64,000 bases of DNA, from NCBI GenBank assembly GCA_947247005.1, contig OX365948.1:57167401-57231400 (forward strand), written 5' to 3'. The DNA comes from Spisula solida. Lineage: Eukaryota > Mollusca > Bivalvia > Venerida > Mactridae. Shown here in pieces: positions 36,320-47,950 of the stretch. The notes under the pieces are model-generated. The model did not search any database, had not been told where the DNA came from, and saw only the letters and a list, made by a program, of their open reading frames with translations. Every line of letters starts with the position of its first letter. The first letter of the stretch is position 1. Position numbers and translations under genes: made by a program.

Positions 36320-37200
36320 AAGCAGATGAGGACAGCACTGACTATATGTAAGGGGAGACTTTTTACGGCCGCCACACGGCACAAAATGCGTTGTTTTGAA
36401 ATAAATAGTTTGTGTCTGTAGTGGGACTCAAATCAATACCATGCTATGAGGACAGCACTGACTATATGTAAGGGGAGACTTTTTACGGCCGCCACACGAT
36501 ACAAGATGCGCTGTTGTGGAATAAATAGTTTGTACATCTAGTGAGACTCAACTCAATACCATGCTGCTATGAAGACAACACTGATTATATGTATGGAGAG
36601 ACTTTTTACGGCCCGCCACACGACACAAGATGCGCTGATGTGGAATAATTAGTTTATAACTATAGTGAGATTCAAATCAATACCATGCTGCTATGAGGAC
36701 AAACTGACTATATGTATGGAGAAACTTTTTACGGCCGCCACACGACACAAACTGCGCTGATGTGGAATAATTAGTTTGTACATATAGTGAGATTCAAATC
36801 AATACCATGCTGCTATGAGGACAAACTGACTATATGTATGGAGAAACTTTTTACGGCCGCCACACGACACAAAATGCGCTGTTGTGGAATAAATAGTTTG
36901 TACATCTAGTGAGACTCAACTCAATACCATGCTGCTATGAAGACACCACTGATTATATGTATGGAGAGACTTTTTACGGCCCGCCACACGACACAAGATG
37001 CGCTGATGTGGAATAATTAGTTTGTAACTATAGTGAGACTCAACTCAATACCATGCTGCTATGAGGACAACACTGACTATATGTAAAGAGAGACTTTATA
37101 CGGCCGCCACACGACACAAGATGCGCTGTTTTGAAATAGTCTTTAATAGTTTGTACCTGTATTGGAATGCAAACCAACACTGGGCTGCTATGAGGATAAG
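36320..37200. repeat. 122-bp tandem repeat array
   Basis: About seven copies of a 120-124-bp unit with GACTATATGTA, ACTTTTTACGGCCGCCACAC, AAGATGCGCTG, AATAGTTTGTA and CAATACCATGCTGCTATGA. The copies differ by a few per cent and the outermost are most divergent. Confidence 0.92.
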
Positions 37201-37674
37201 CTAGACAACAACACAAACAACATGCGCGAGGATACTAGTTACGACCTTTAAACGTAGCTATAACAGAAAAAAAACTGGTTACACCACCCATAGCGTGGCC
37301 AGTCCTATGGAATTGTGTTTTTAAATTTGGCACCAACACGTTTCTTTTTTATTGTTTCAAAAGGAGGATTATAAACTTACCAGACGAAGGCGATGGTAAA
37401 ACCTTGCATAGATCCAAACTTCGGCATGCTGATTCATTTAGCCAGATTTATATACTAAGGGAGCTAACTACGTACGCACTTACATTAATGACATGACGAA
37501 TTATCTCCCTCTTATTTTAATTTTTATTTTAAGTTTGACCATAATATATAGACACTCTAGTTCCTGTGTACTAAGTAAATGGGGGTGCACAAACACCTGT
37601 GGTGCTACAACAACAATCAATATGTGGTATGCTCAAGATTACACGTAGGTCTAACAACAGGTAACTATCATTGA

Positions 37675-39110
37675 TAGTGAGACAGAAAAGGCAGCACTCA
37701 GCTTAACCAGCCGAGCACAGAAAACATACAAAACACACAAGGTACAAGGCCCACTTGAACCAGCCGAGCACAGAAAACATAAAAAACACACAAGGTACAA
37801 GGCCCACTTGAACCAGCCGAGCACAGAAAACATAAAAAACACACAAGGTATAAGGCCCACTTGAACCAGCCGAGCACAGAAAACATAAAAAACACACAAG
37901 GTACAAGGCCCACTTGAGCCAGCCGAGCACAGAAAACATAAAAAACACACAAGGTACAAGGCCCACTTGAACCAGCCGAGCACAGAAAACATAAAAAACA
38001 CACAAGGTACAAGGCCCACTTGAACCAGCCGAGCACAGAAAACATAAAAACATAAAAGGCACAAGGCCCACTTGAACCAGCCGAACACAGAAAACATAAA
38101 AACATAAAAGACACAATGCCCACTTGAACCAGCCGAGCACAGAAAACATAAAAACATAAAAGGCACAATGCCCACTTGAACCAGCCGAACACAGAAAACA
38201 TAAAAACATAAAAGGCACAATGCCCACTTGAACCAGCCGAACAAAGAAAACATAAAAACATAAAAGGCACAATGCCCACTTGAACCAGCCGAGCACAGAA
38301 AACATAAAAACATAAAAGACACAATGCCCACTTGAACCAGCCGAGCACAGAAAACATAAAAACATAAAATACACAATGCCCACTTGAACCAGCCGAACAC
38401 AGAAAACATAAAAACATAAAATGCACAATGCCCACTTGAACCAGCCGAGCACAGAAAACATTAAAAACATAAAAGGCACAATGCCCACTTGAACCAGCCG
38501 AGCACAGAAAACATAAAAACATAAAAGGCACAAGGCCCACTTGAACCAGCCGAGCACAGAAAACATAAAAACATAAAAGGCACAATGCCCACTTGAACCA
38601 ACCGAGCACAGAAAACATAAAAACATAAAAGGCACAAGGCCCACTTGAACCAGCCGAGCACAGAAAACATAAAAACATAAAAGACACAAGGCCCACTTGA
38701 ACCAGCCGAGCACAGAAAACATAAAAACATAAAAGGCACTAGGCCCACTTGAACCAGCCGAGCACAGAAAACATAAAAACATAAAAGGCACAATGCCCAC
38801 TTGAACCAGCCGAGCACAGAAAACATAAAAACATAAAACGCACAAGGCCCACTTGAACCAGCCGAGCACAGAAAACATAAAAACATAAAAGACACAATGC
38901 CCACTTGAACCAGCCGAGCACAGAAAACATAAAAACATCAAAGGCACAAGGCCCACTTGAACCAGCCGAGCACAGAAAACATAAAAACATAAAAGACACA
39001 ATGCCCACTTGAACCAGCCGAGCACAGAAAACATAAAAGGCACAAGGCCCACTTGAACCAGCCGAGCACAGAAAACATAAAAACATAAAAGGCACAATGC
39101 CCAACTAAAC
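37675..39110. repeat. 52-54-bp minisatellite, about 27 copies, seeded in a dispersed repeat
   Basis: Units read CCCACTTGAACCAGCCGAGC, ACAGAAAACATAAAAACATA, AAAGGCACAATG. The first six or so units are a 54-bp variant (AAACACACAAGGTACAAGG) and the rest are 52 bp. Its left edge (GGCAGCACTCAGCTTAACC) and right edge (CCCAACTAAACAAGTTATAA) match 45475-45545, where the unit occurs once. - strand frames of up to 469 codons are open because the unit lacks stops. They are not genes. Confidence 0.92.
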
Positions 39111-39270
39111 AAGTTATAATCATCCCATGTCCAAGCTCTCGAAATTCTAAATGAACCAGTTTCAGCAATAAAAAAGCTGAATGCCCAAGCTTAATGACCT
39201 AGTTCCAACAGTAAAATGGCTGAAATACCTAGTTTAAGCTGTCAGAAGTCCTAAAAGTAGACAAAAGAAG
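39111..39270. repeat. Body of the dispersed repeat that hosts the minisatellite
   Basis: CCCATGTCCAAGCTCTC, AATAAAAAAGCTGAATGCCC, CCTAGTTCCAACAGTAAAA and TAGTTTAAGCTGTCAGAAG align with 45550-45690 in the same order. Confidence 0.7.
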
Positions 39271-39565
39271 AAAAAGCTCAGTGTCAAGGTTTCAGCTAAA
39301 TGACCTAGTTTCAGCAATACATATGAACCGAATGGCCCCAGCCGAGTGACCTTCTTTGAACAATTAGTAATTCCAGGTAAAATAATCACGTTTCAACAGC
39401 AAAAAAGAATTATGGCCCCTGCCGTGTGACCTACTTTAAATAGTATGCCCAAGTAGAATAACCACGTTCCACGAACACAGTGGAGACAAAGGCGCAAGGA
39501 AATGAGAAAACTAGCAACCAAAAAATTACATCCATGAACACACTATAGCTATTTTCAAAGGTAAG

Positions 39566-40190
39566 TAGAAAAATATTATATTAAGTCAGACAGGGGAGGC
39601 AGCACTCAACTTAACCAGCCGAGCACAGAAAACACTAAAACCACACAAAGCACTGAAAACACGGCATCCCGTCCCGAAAGTCTGCCGCCTCGCCTCAGTT
39701 AGTCAAACTAAAACGGAACGAGAGCCAGGAGACGAGAAAATAACAACTGGACATTACACATCACAAGGACAATCTACAACATATATATATATATATACGT
39801 CCTCTATGTATGTATTGTCCACTTTATAGTAAAAATACAAACATATTTCACCTTTGTGCCTTTTTTGAACTTTGTTCATTTTGTATGTGCCATTCTGCAA
39901 TTTCGTTGTCCAGCACAAGGCTGCTTCGTATCTTTCAAAATTGCATGTACACTATATATGTGTTGTAGATTGTCCTTGTGGTGTGTGGTGTCCGGTTGTT
40001 ATTTTCTCGTCACATGGCTCTCGTTCCGTTTTGGTTTGACTGGCTTAGGCGGCAGACTCTCGGGACGGGTTGTCGTGTTTTCAGTGCTTTGTGTTTTCAG
40101 TGCTTTGTGTTTAGTGTTTTCTGTACTCGGCTGGTTAAGTTGAGTGCTGCCTTCCCTGTCTGACTTAATATAATATTTTTGAGTTTATTT
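39566..40190. mobile_element. Large foldback formed by two inverted copies of a dispersed element
   Basis: The left arm (39566-39790) and right arm (about 39955-40190) are inverted and roughly 90% alike by eye, from AATATTATATTAAGTCAGAC through GGCAGCACTCAACTTAACC and AAAACGGAACGAGAGCCA to CAAGGACAATCTACAACA. An (AT)n run sits at 39780-39796. The right arm continues inward to 39805 and matches 60735-60993. Confidence 0.82.
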
Positions 40191-41150
40191 CTTCCTATTG
40201 TGCTATCCGAATCGCTAGTGTACAATCTAAAGCCAATAGACACATCTATGCTCCTGAGGAACATCAAAAGAGAATGTTAGACGATCGGTGCATATGTAAT
40301 TGATAGTGTCAAAGAACGAGTGCTAGAAGTGAAACGTCAGAAGGCGACAAACATCGTGAAAAAGTCGTTAATTACTACAAAATGACGTCACGGATAAAAT
40401 AAGGTAATTTTAGAAAATTGACATTTTTCTTAAAATTATTCGATTTATAAGTTAATTTATAAGTCTACCAAATATTAAACGTACATCTTTTGTTTATACA
40501 TGTGCATGTGCAAATTTTCTTTGCAATAGCAGAATGTAGGGATTTGATAAATAGACACTGGAACTGTATTCTTTCTCTTTTGACACCCTGTATTAAGTCT
40601 TTTTAAAATTAATTCTTAAAAATTATTTTTGTATCTTTAATTTCTTCGTTACGTGTACATGTTTCATTTACATTTGTTTATTTTTGTTACCTGACTTTAC
40701 GTGCGATGATATATCGCTGGCTTAGTATACGAAGGTCGTACGTGCTTCTTTGACCTTACAAGATCCATACAGATTTTAAATCTGCACCACAAGACGAATC
40801 TTATGAGCCTATTTTCATGAAAATCATGTTGACAACACTGAAGTTGAAATAGCTTGTACAGAGTAGTTTGCAGACAGTTTATTCTTGTTTTCCCAATATA
40901 GTATTTTCGTACTCAGGACCTTATCATTCTAACCCAGCGATATACACATTATATCACATGAATGTTGCCATTATTATAGTGTATTTCATAAGAATAAGAA
41001 AAGACGTATAAAGTGTATTGATATTTTTTATTATCTTTTATAACAACTTATAAAAGTACAAAAGAAAACAAAGAACCGCTTGGATACAATGTACAACACA
41101 AAATAAATATGTTAACACATAATTAAATATGGACTATGCCAATCCGTACA

Positions 41151-41550
41151 TTAAAGTCCCATTATGCCTTAAACGCTTTTTTTTGAAAAACAAATGTTAT
41201 AACTTGGCAACCTATCTGCAGAATGATTCATTTTGAGCACTTAAGTTGATGTCGAAAGGTGGAAAACACATTATTTAAGATGGACGAAAACGAAATAAAG
41301 CCTACAGTTGGTCTGTAAACGAAATAACGGAATGTAAACATTTAATGCATAATTTAAAGTCTGAGGGGAGCAACTCTTGCAGAATTAGTATTTTTGTCAT
41401 CCCTACATTTTACTAAATGTGGTTTTTGGCATACTATTTCGACAGGTATAGCTGACATTATGTCGTCAATTATAGATAATTTGTGAAAAATATCCTAATT
41501 CTTTGTATTAAGTCTTTTACTGGATGATAGGAAAAATAGATTGGGATGTT
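41151..41550. mobile_element. TTAA-flanked MITE family A, copy 2
   Basis: Intact left end TTAAAGTCCCATTATGCC and full body in the same orientation as copy 1. The right end past TTGGGATG has diverged or been lost. Confidence 0.75.
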
Positions 41551-41828
41551 TCAGCATCACGTCATCTAATTGTGAACAAATGTGCCACGTCTTTTCAGAA
41601 TATCAAAATAGGTAACAAACTTATAGCCTTGGTAGATTAGATAGACAAGCCAAATTATGATCGTTTTTTACTTTTGAACTTTAAGTGTGACCATGACAAT
41701 TTTAACCAATACAGTATTATACTAGGTTTGTCACGTTATAATGCGATTAAGAGATATATTTTCCGCTAAAGTTTCGTCACAAAGTTTCTAACTACGGATT
41801 TTTTAGCCAATGTGATCACAAAAAGATC

Positions 41829-42233
41829 TTAAAGTCACATTATCTCTCCCAAAACTTTTTCCCCTATCATCCAGTAAATTGACTAAATACAAAGAATTAA
41901 GACGTTTTTTTAAATTTACCTATAATTCACGACAGAATGTCAGCTGTATCTGTCGAAATAGTATGCCAAAATTCAAATTTAGTAAAATGTATGGATGACA
42001 AAATACTAATTTGGCAAGAGTTGCTCCCTTTTGACTTTAAATTATGCATTTATTGTTTATATTTCGTTATTTTGTTTACAAACCAACAGGAGGCTGTATT
42101 TCGTTTTCTTCCATCTTATGGTGTTTTCCACCTTTGGTGCTCAAATAAAGTGCTCAAAATGCATCATTTTGCCGACAGGTTGCAAAGTTATTGCTTTTTG
42201 AAAATAGCCATTTAAGGTATAATGGGACTTTAA
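41829..42233. mobile_element. TTAA-flanked MITE family A, copy 3, inverted
   Basis: Reverse orientation to copy 2, 280 bp away. It has TTAAAGTCACATTATCTCTC at the left and ATAATGGGACTTTAA at the right. With copy 2 it forms a long inverted pair. A + strand frame of 92 codons here is the element read backwards and is not a gene. Confidence 0.8.
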
Positions 42234-43741
42234 ATAAATTTGAAAAAAAATGTTTAGTTGCACGTAGTATATACTTAAGGTATTGCACTCACAACAGGAA
42301 ACATTTGACTTGTAATGAGATTTTCTAAATGAAGCACAAAAACAGTTAGCCGCATTGTTTACATTTCAAATGTGACATAAAATGTGACATATTACAGTAA
42401 ACTTACGTAACTAATTACTCGTCAAACAGTCAAGAGAATGAAGATGTATGGCCGCTAAAGTTTCTGATGTATTACAAAGTTGGAACCTATCAGAATTTCC
42501 TCGATCATTATTACTCGATCACAGTTAAAAATGTTACAATGCGGGGACATCTTAGAACTAACTCGATCACACTTAATGCCACGGTCTGTTGTTTGTGTTT
42601 TTCCGTAATCTATCAGTTTAATTCTTCACATACCTGTACTTAAATGATTAATGCGGCACACTATCATTCAATCTAGCCTATTTTCATTTACAAAAATTTA
42701 AAACAAGGTCATAATTATGCTTCATATGAAATGTCATTACTCTTCCTGGTTAAAAAGAAAATTACATATTAAACAGGGAAGGCAGTCTTTAACAGAACAG
42801 CAGGATACAAAAGACACGAGAAGAACATACGGATTTCAAGTAAAACTTTTCCCGTTAAAATTACAAAAATAGAAATGCTATAATTATTTAAGTCAAGTGG
42901 CGCAGCGGACATGTTTGTTGATCTCATAATAGTGACGTAACGGATATCTAAAACCTCCTGTATGATGTCTTAAAATATATTTCGGCTGAATCGGTTTTAA
43001 AATATTCTACATGTTGTTCCTGAGGTTTAAAACGAACATAAAAGTCGCAAGATAACATTATGATTTGTCAGTTTAACGTACATCACGTGACGAAACCTTT
43101 GATGTATGATTTATCGCCTAATACATCAAACTTTATTACTAACATGATTGGAAGAAAAAGTTTAATCTAGTTCTGTAAAAAAATCTTTTGAGATTTTGAT
43201 ACCTCGTTTATCAGAAAAAATTACCAGTTACATAGACACGTATTTGTAGCTTAAATAGTTACATTCAATTCCTCAATAGCCTACTAAGTATTTTAGTCGA
43301 AAAATGCCACATGAATAGTGATGAGTCGCCAAACCTGCCACATGCCTCTTACATACATCAATTAAAATACTTTAAGTAAGACGTAAAATTAACAGCATCC
43401 TTACTATTAATTCATTAATCGCTTGAGAGCCCGGAGTGTATATTATCTATGTAGTCTGGTTGATCCCAAATGATCTCAAATAATCCCTGTAATATAATAA
43501 AAGACAATTATTATAAATTCATCAATAATCATAATGGATTTAATTTCGTGGAGTTTGTGGTTCACCTAAACCACAAATTCAAATCCCCCACGAGTTATTT
43601 ACTATCGATATGTACACTTTCAGAGACAGGCGCTCTGGCCACTTTCCCCACTGAACAACCTTTTTACTCATTACAGTATATAGATATATAAATATTATAT
43701 TTTATAATTATGTCATTATGTTCTTTCTAGTCCTGTTTGAA
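42234..43741. other. AT-rich DNA, no gene seen apart from one repeat head
   Basis: Besides the family terminus at 42770-42850 I recognise nothing. Confidence 0.45.
42770..42850 (+). repeat. Terminus of the GACAGGGAAGGCAG family, diverged
   Basis: AACAGGGAAGGCAGTCTTTA and ACAGAACAGCAGGATACAAA match the family head seen at 48404 and 61136. Confidence 0.45.
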
Positions 43742-43747
43742 TTTATT
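43742..43747 (-). promoter_or_regulatory. Candidate polyadenylation signal of gene 1
   Basis: AATAAA on the - strand, about 147 bases after the stop codon of gene 1. The position is sensible, but the hexamer is common in this AT-rich DNA. Confidence 0.4.
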
Positions 43748-43893
43748 ACCTTGTCGCTTTGGTTGTATTGCGTGTACAACTGAGATATTACAAAATGTAG
43801 TTATAAGTTGACGGAAACAGTTCTTAATTAACTCGATCTTTCATAGTTAGTATAATAGTATAATGTAATTCAAAACCTACTTCCATAGCGAAA

Positions 43894-44652
43894 TTAATCA
43901 CGATCGTATCCTCCATAGCCACGACTACCACCTCCGTGCCCGCCGTATCCTCCGCTCACTGAACCACCTCCGTATCCGCCACTTCCGTATCCTCCGCTGC
44001 CGTAACCACCACGACCACCTCCATATCCACCATAACTGCTGGTAGAACCATAACCGCTTCCGTATCCTCCGCTGCCGTAACCACCACGACCACCTCCGTA
44101 TCCACCATAACTGCTGGTAGAACCATAACCGCTTCCGTATCCGCCATAACCTCCACTCATTGAACCGTAACCGCTTCCGTATCCTCCGCTGCCGTATCCG
44201 CCATAACCTCCGCTCATTGAACCATGACCGCTTCCGTATCCTCCGCTACCGTATCCTCCATAACCACCGCTCATTGAACCATGGCCGCTTCCGTATCCTC
44301 CGCTACTATATCCTCCATAACCACCACGTCCGTATCCGCCGTATCCTCCATGACTACTTCCATATCCTCGGCTGCCATATCCGCTTCCGTATCCTCCGCT
44401 ACCGTATCCGCTATGACCACTTCCGTATCTTCCATATCCACTTCCGTATCCGCCATGACTGCTCATAGAAGCATAACCGGTTCCATAACTACCAACGCCG
44501 TATCCGCCATGACCACCACGTCTATATCCGCCGTATCCGCCGTGAGATCCATGGGCTCCTCCATGTCCACCATGGTGCCTAGAACCACCAAACTGTGCAG
44601 TGACTGTAGCTATGCACACAGTGACGAATAACGACGTTATAAAGACGTTCAT
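43894..44652 (-). CDS. Secreted Gly/Tyr-rich repeat protein (shell-matrix/shematrin-like), gene 1 of cluster
   Basis: A 252-residue protein with a hydrophobic signal peptide (MNVFITSLFVTVCIATVTA) predicted to be cut before Gln20. The rest is low-complexity Gly, Tyr, Ser and some His/Arg. Internal modules repeat: SMSGGYGGYGS units occur three times, and STSSYGGYGGGRGGYGSGGYGS units twice. The protein ends GYGGYDRD. Such proteins occur as extracellular structural components (for example molluscan shematrins and silk- or byssus-like matrix proteins) and as short YGG-rich innate-immunity peptides in other invertebrates. Sequence alone does not separate these. The whole CDS is in one exon. A splice acceptor (TTTGTTTCAG, ending at 44660) lies seven bases before the ATG, and a leader exon with promoter is proposed at 45864-45915. 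Genes 2 and 3 on the same strand share this layout. The presence of a secreted gene is well supported; the exact role is not. Confidence 0.82.
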   Translation of the reverse strand: MNVFITSLFVTVCIATVTAQFGGSRHHGGHGGAHGSHGGYGGYRRGGHGGYGVGSYGTGYASMSSHGGYGSGYGRYGSGHSGYGSGGYGSGYGSRGYGSSHGGYGGYGRGGYGGYSSGGYGSGHGSMSGGYGGYGSGGYGSGHGSMSGGYGGYGSGGYGSGYGSMSGGYGGYGSGYGSTSSYGGYGGGRGGYGSGGYGSGYGSTSSYGGYGGGRGGYGSGGYGSGGYGGGSVSGGYGGHGGGSRGYGGYDRD

Positions 44653-44934
44653 ATTTAATCTGAAACAAATAATAATAATAATAATGAAGGTGTTTAATCA
44701 ACTTGTCAGGTATTTATTGTCAGTAATTCATTCATGTTTCCCGCTATCATGCGTAAGTCTTGTCCGGTCTACCCAAAGTTTTGCTAATTTATTATTTCTG
44801 AATGCTCGTTCTGGTACTGCAGAATAAGAAAAGCCGATGCTTGCCTTGATCATCGACCGATGTGATCACTAAGGTAGAATCAATTCCGTCGAACGACACA
44901 ATGCCCTGATTTGTTTTGAATAGTTAGAACTAAA

Positions 44935-45065
44935 AAATAAATAAATATACCAGATTTATATAGCGCCCTTTTCATACGAACACACATTCAAAGGCACTTT
45001 ACCCATGTTGCAGCCACAAGGGCGCAGGTGCATCCTCTACCAGTGCAGATACAGCATGCTCTTAC
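44935..45065. repeat. TTTATATAGCGCCCTTTT-type dispersed repeat
   Basis: AGATTTATATAGCGCCCTTT ... CATTCAAAGGCACTTTACC resembles a terminal motif I recall from repeats common in invertebrate genomes. It is a single copy in this window, inside the gene 1 leader intron. Confidence 0.35.
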
Positions 45066-45324
45066 TAGAGTGACAGACTGAGAGAAAGCCCCCGAAGGGA
45101 GAGAGAGACATTAGATACAGGCATGTCCGGCGTCGCAGAGGTGCGCCTAGCTCTTATTTCGAATAGACAGTCTGGTTCTGTAATGTGCCCGGTGTATAGC
45201 ACAGATACACAGCTTCTTGGCACTTCCAGATACTTTGCAGACCACACGGCCAGATATAGCGGGAAATATTATAAATATTTCAGAAATGTCAAGTTCCGAT
45301 GCCGAAACATTCGACAAAGTAATA

Positions 45325-45380
45325 AAAATAATCGGACAGGGAAGGCAGCAAACGTCCTAAGAAGTCAAAGACTCACAGTG
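45325..45380 (+). repeat. Terminus of the GACAGGGAAGGCAG family, short
   Basis: CGGACAGGGAAGGCAGCAAA only; the body differs. It lies inside the proposed gene 1 leader intron. Confidence 0.4.
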
Positions 45381-45459
45381 ACCGTAAATGGTGTAACTAT
45401 ACAGCCGTAAAACTGATTCCCGATGGTTATCAACAAAAGGAAAATAGTTTTAGAAAAAA

Positions 45460-45770
45460 ACATAATATTAAATCAGACAGGGAATGCAGCACTCAACCTA
45501 ACTAGCCGAGCACAGACAACATTAAAAATACAAGGCACAATGCCCAACTAAACAAGTAAAATCCGCTCATGTCCAAGTTGTCAAAAAGTAGAATAAATTA
45601 GTTTGCGCAATCAAAAAGCTGAATAACCTAGCTGATTGACCCAGTTCCCACAGTAAAACGACTACAATGCCTAGTTTCAGCTGTCAGAAATCTAAAAAGA
45701 AAAAGTGGCATTCCCACGTTGAATGACCTATACAAAGTTTAAAATATGTAAGGCACAATGGCCAACACAC
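45460..45770 (+). repeat. Unexpanded copy of the minisatellite-bearing dispersed repeat
   Basis: TCAGACAGGGAATGCAGCAC, TAGCCGAGCACAGACAACAT and CAAGGCACAATGCCCAACTA are followed by a body that aligns with 39111-39270. It has one unit where 37675-39110 has about 27. Confidence 0.72.
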
Positions 45771-45863
45771 AGCTGTTAAAAAGACTCGTTTAATAAATGT
45801 AAAAAGAAATATCACACATATAATATTTATACGATTGGCAGTCGCTAATAAAGTTTAACTCAC

Positions 45864-45915
45864 CTTTATTGATGCCCCGAAGTGTATTAAACAAGCGTTC
45901 TTTTTTCCGGCGACT
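45864..45915 (-). other. Proposed 5' UTR leader exon of gene 1, with donor site
   Basis: On the - strand, the 52 bases after the predicted start site end in AATAAAG followed by GTGAGTTAAA, an excellent donor consensus. Joined to the acceptor at 44660 this defines an intron of about 1.2 kb (44660-45863). The intron contains several dispersed repeats: a 3'-end-like repeat at 44940-45060 and repeat copies near 45333 and 45465. The spliced leader would be 52 + 7 bases before the ATG. Confidence 0.5.
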
Positions 45916-45948
45916 GATGATATAACAGTTATGTTGTGAACTTATATA
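45912..45948 (-). promoter_or_regulatory. Core promoter of secreted Gly/Tyr-rich gene 1: TATA box plus initiator
   Basis: On the - strand, TATATAAG occupies 45948-45941 and an initiator-like TCAGTC occupies 45917-45912. The A of the initiator (45915) is 33 bases from the first T of the TATA box, close to the usual spacing. A consensus splice donor follows 52 bases into the transcript. This combination upstream of a gene that needs a leader exon is persuasive, but no transcript evidence is available. Confidence 0.55.
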
Positions 45949-46389
45949 CAAAAATTAAACCACCAAAGGAGAAATGACTTGCACGACACGTGTTTGACTG
46001 ATTGACAATTATATCATTGTCAATTATGTGATTAAATTTAAGCAACGAACAAATCTATCAATTGGCCAGAATAAACAATGACGTACGTTTAAATGATTGT
46101 TTATTGCAGAGCGTGACGCCACTTATAAAGGTAGGTACCATGTAACTATGAATTATTATGTGTCTTGTTCGTTTGTTTCCAATTCGTTATCATTATTTGT
46201 TCTGCCATTTTCGTCTCGTACTTTTTATCTCGAACATAATTTGTGTTAACTTTATCGAAACTATTTCGATTGCGCCCGCATTTACATGAGATTCGCTACA
46301 TCCGGACCTATGTGGAACAATGGCGAAATGACTGAAATTTTGTGAGTGGGATATAAACCCAAATCACTGATATCATATTCAAATTACCA

Positions 46390-47370
46390 TGTTTATTACA
46401 ACTTAAAACGATTCCATAAACGAGAAATGATAAAATAATTCAACATAAAACCAGAAATAATAACATAGTTTAATATAAAATCAGAAATAATAAAAAAATA
46501 ACATAAAATCAGAAATAATAAAACAATTTAACTTAAAATCAGAAAAAAAAATAATTCAACATAAAACCAGAAACAATAAAATGATTCAACATAAGACCAG
46601 ATATAATGAAATAATTTAATATAGAAGAAGAAGTTTATTTCGAATTCAAAAGGCCACATTGCCCACGAGAACATCAATATACAATACACAATTTATACAA
46701 TGACACAACAAAATGACACTATTTAGCAACATAAATGCAAATGAGTGAGTGCGTGTACACGCATAACGATGTGACAATAGAGTAATAATAAACAAGAGAG
46801 AAAGATGGAGTGGTTAGAGAGCGGGATGGCATATCACGGAAGTAATGTGGGTATTGAAAAGACGAAGAACGAAATATGCATAGCAACGTTAGAAAGAACA
46901 TCCGCGATATTTACTAAAGCTGCAGAACAGAAAGAAAAAGGTTGAGTGTATGGGGCATACAGAGCAAGAGTGTTAATCGGAGAAAGATGCATAGTCCGTT
47001 TAGAAATGGCAATACACGACATGAATATATGAGAGGCATATACATAAAGGCAAATCACCAATCAACATATGTACATTTCTTGAAAACATATATGTGTAAA
47101 GCAAACATACACACAGTCGTTAATCATAATATTATAGGTATATAGAAAATAACCTGCTTCACAAAATGTATTTACATTAAAGGTTTACAAACAACACTGT
47201 TCAAATAAGCAAGACCCAGTAATATAAAACCAGAACTATTGAAATAATGTAACATAAAACAAGAAATAATCAAATATTTTAACATAAAACCCAACATACT
47301 AAAATATTTTAACATAAAATTCAGAAATTATAAATAATTTAACATAAAATCAGAAATAATAAAAAATGAT
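46390..47370. repeat. Degenerate AT-rich tandem repeat with insert
   Basis: AACATAAAACCAGAAATAAT-type units recur at 46390-46620 and 47215-47370. The intervening ~590 bp starts GAAGAAGAAGTTTATTTCGA and has the look of a - strand LINE or SINE 3' end (on -: AATTCGAAATAAACTTCTTC). Confidence 0.6.
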
Positions 47371-47642
47371 ATAATTAAAGTTTAAACCTTTAGCGTATAA
47401 ATATTTAAATTTATTCAGAAGTATTTTTTTATATGCTAACACCAAATGTGTCATTATATTTTATAATTGTGTTTTGGTTGGTTTAAAGTGTACGAGTGCC
47501 TCTGCTTATTACAAAGCATATTTACAGTTCGTGTTTAAGTTTAAGAAGAGGATAAAACAATTATCACGATGTCATCAATTAAATGTGGTATTTTTATAGC
47601 TCACTTCAAAGCGGAATTGTATGAACAGGAAGTATTTCAATA

Positions 47643-47950
47643 TTAGCTCTCAGCAGAACAGCTCTGTGCTGGTATTTATAAGGCATCTCAGTGGAAAACG
47701 TAAATATTTTACTGAAGTAGACATTTGTGATATTAAACGTATTCCCCGCAGATTGAAGAACAGCCCACGTTTCCTAAGTGATTATTGTTGCTCTCAGCAG
47801 AACTATTCTGTGCTGGTATTTATAAGGCATCTCAGTGGAAAACGTAAACATTTTACTTAAGTAAACATTTTGTGATAAACAGAATAGAACAATAACTTTA
47901 TTCCCCGCTATATACCATGTTTCCTAAGTGATTATAGTAGCTCTCTACCC
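47643..47950. repeat. Tandem duplication of about 150 bp carrying a TATA-like word
   Basis: CTCTCAGCAGAAC, TGTGCTGGTATTTATAAGGC, ATCTCAGTGGAAAACGTAAA and TTTCCTAAGTGATTAT occur twice in order. On the - strand each copy has CCTTATAAATACCAGCACAG. No gene is attached to it here. Confidence 0.75.

Noticed and set aside
36320..37200. CRISPR-like array of regularly spaced repeats
   Set aside because: Units are contiguous 122-bp tandem copies with no unique spacers, in an animal-type genome.
37651..39168. Long - strand reading frames (up to 469 codons) encoding hydrophobic FYVFCARLVQVG-type repeats
   Set aside because: They arise because the 52-54-bp minisatellite unit contains no stop in the relevant frames. 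All three frames are open at once, and neither splice context nor non-repeat coding sequence is present.
44160..44631. + strand frames antisense to gene 1, and alternative - frames over genes 2 and 3
   Set aside because: Shadows of the Gly/Tyr-rich repeats. Only the frames with a signal peptide and a properly placed acceptor are kept.
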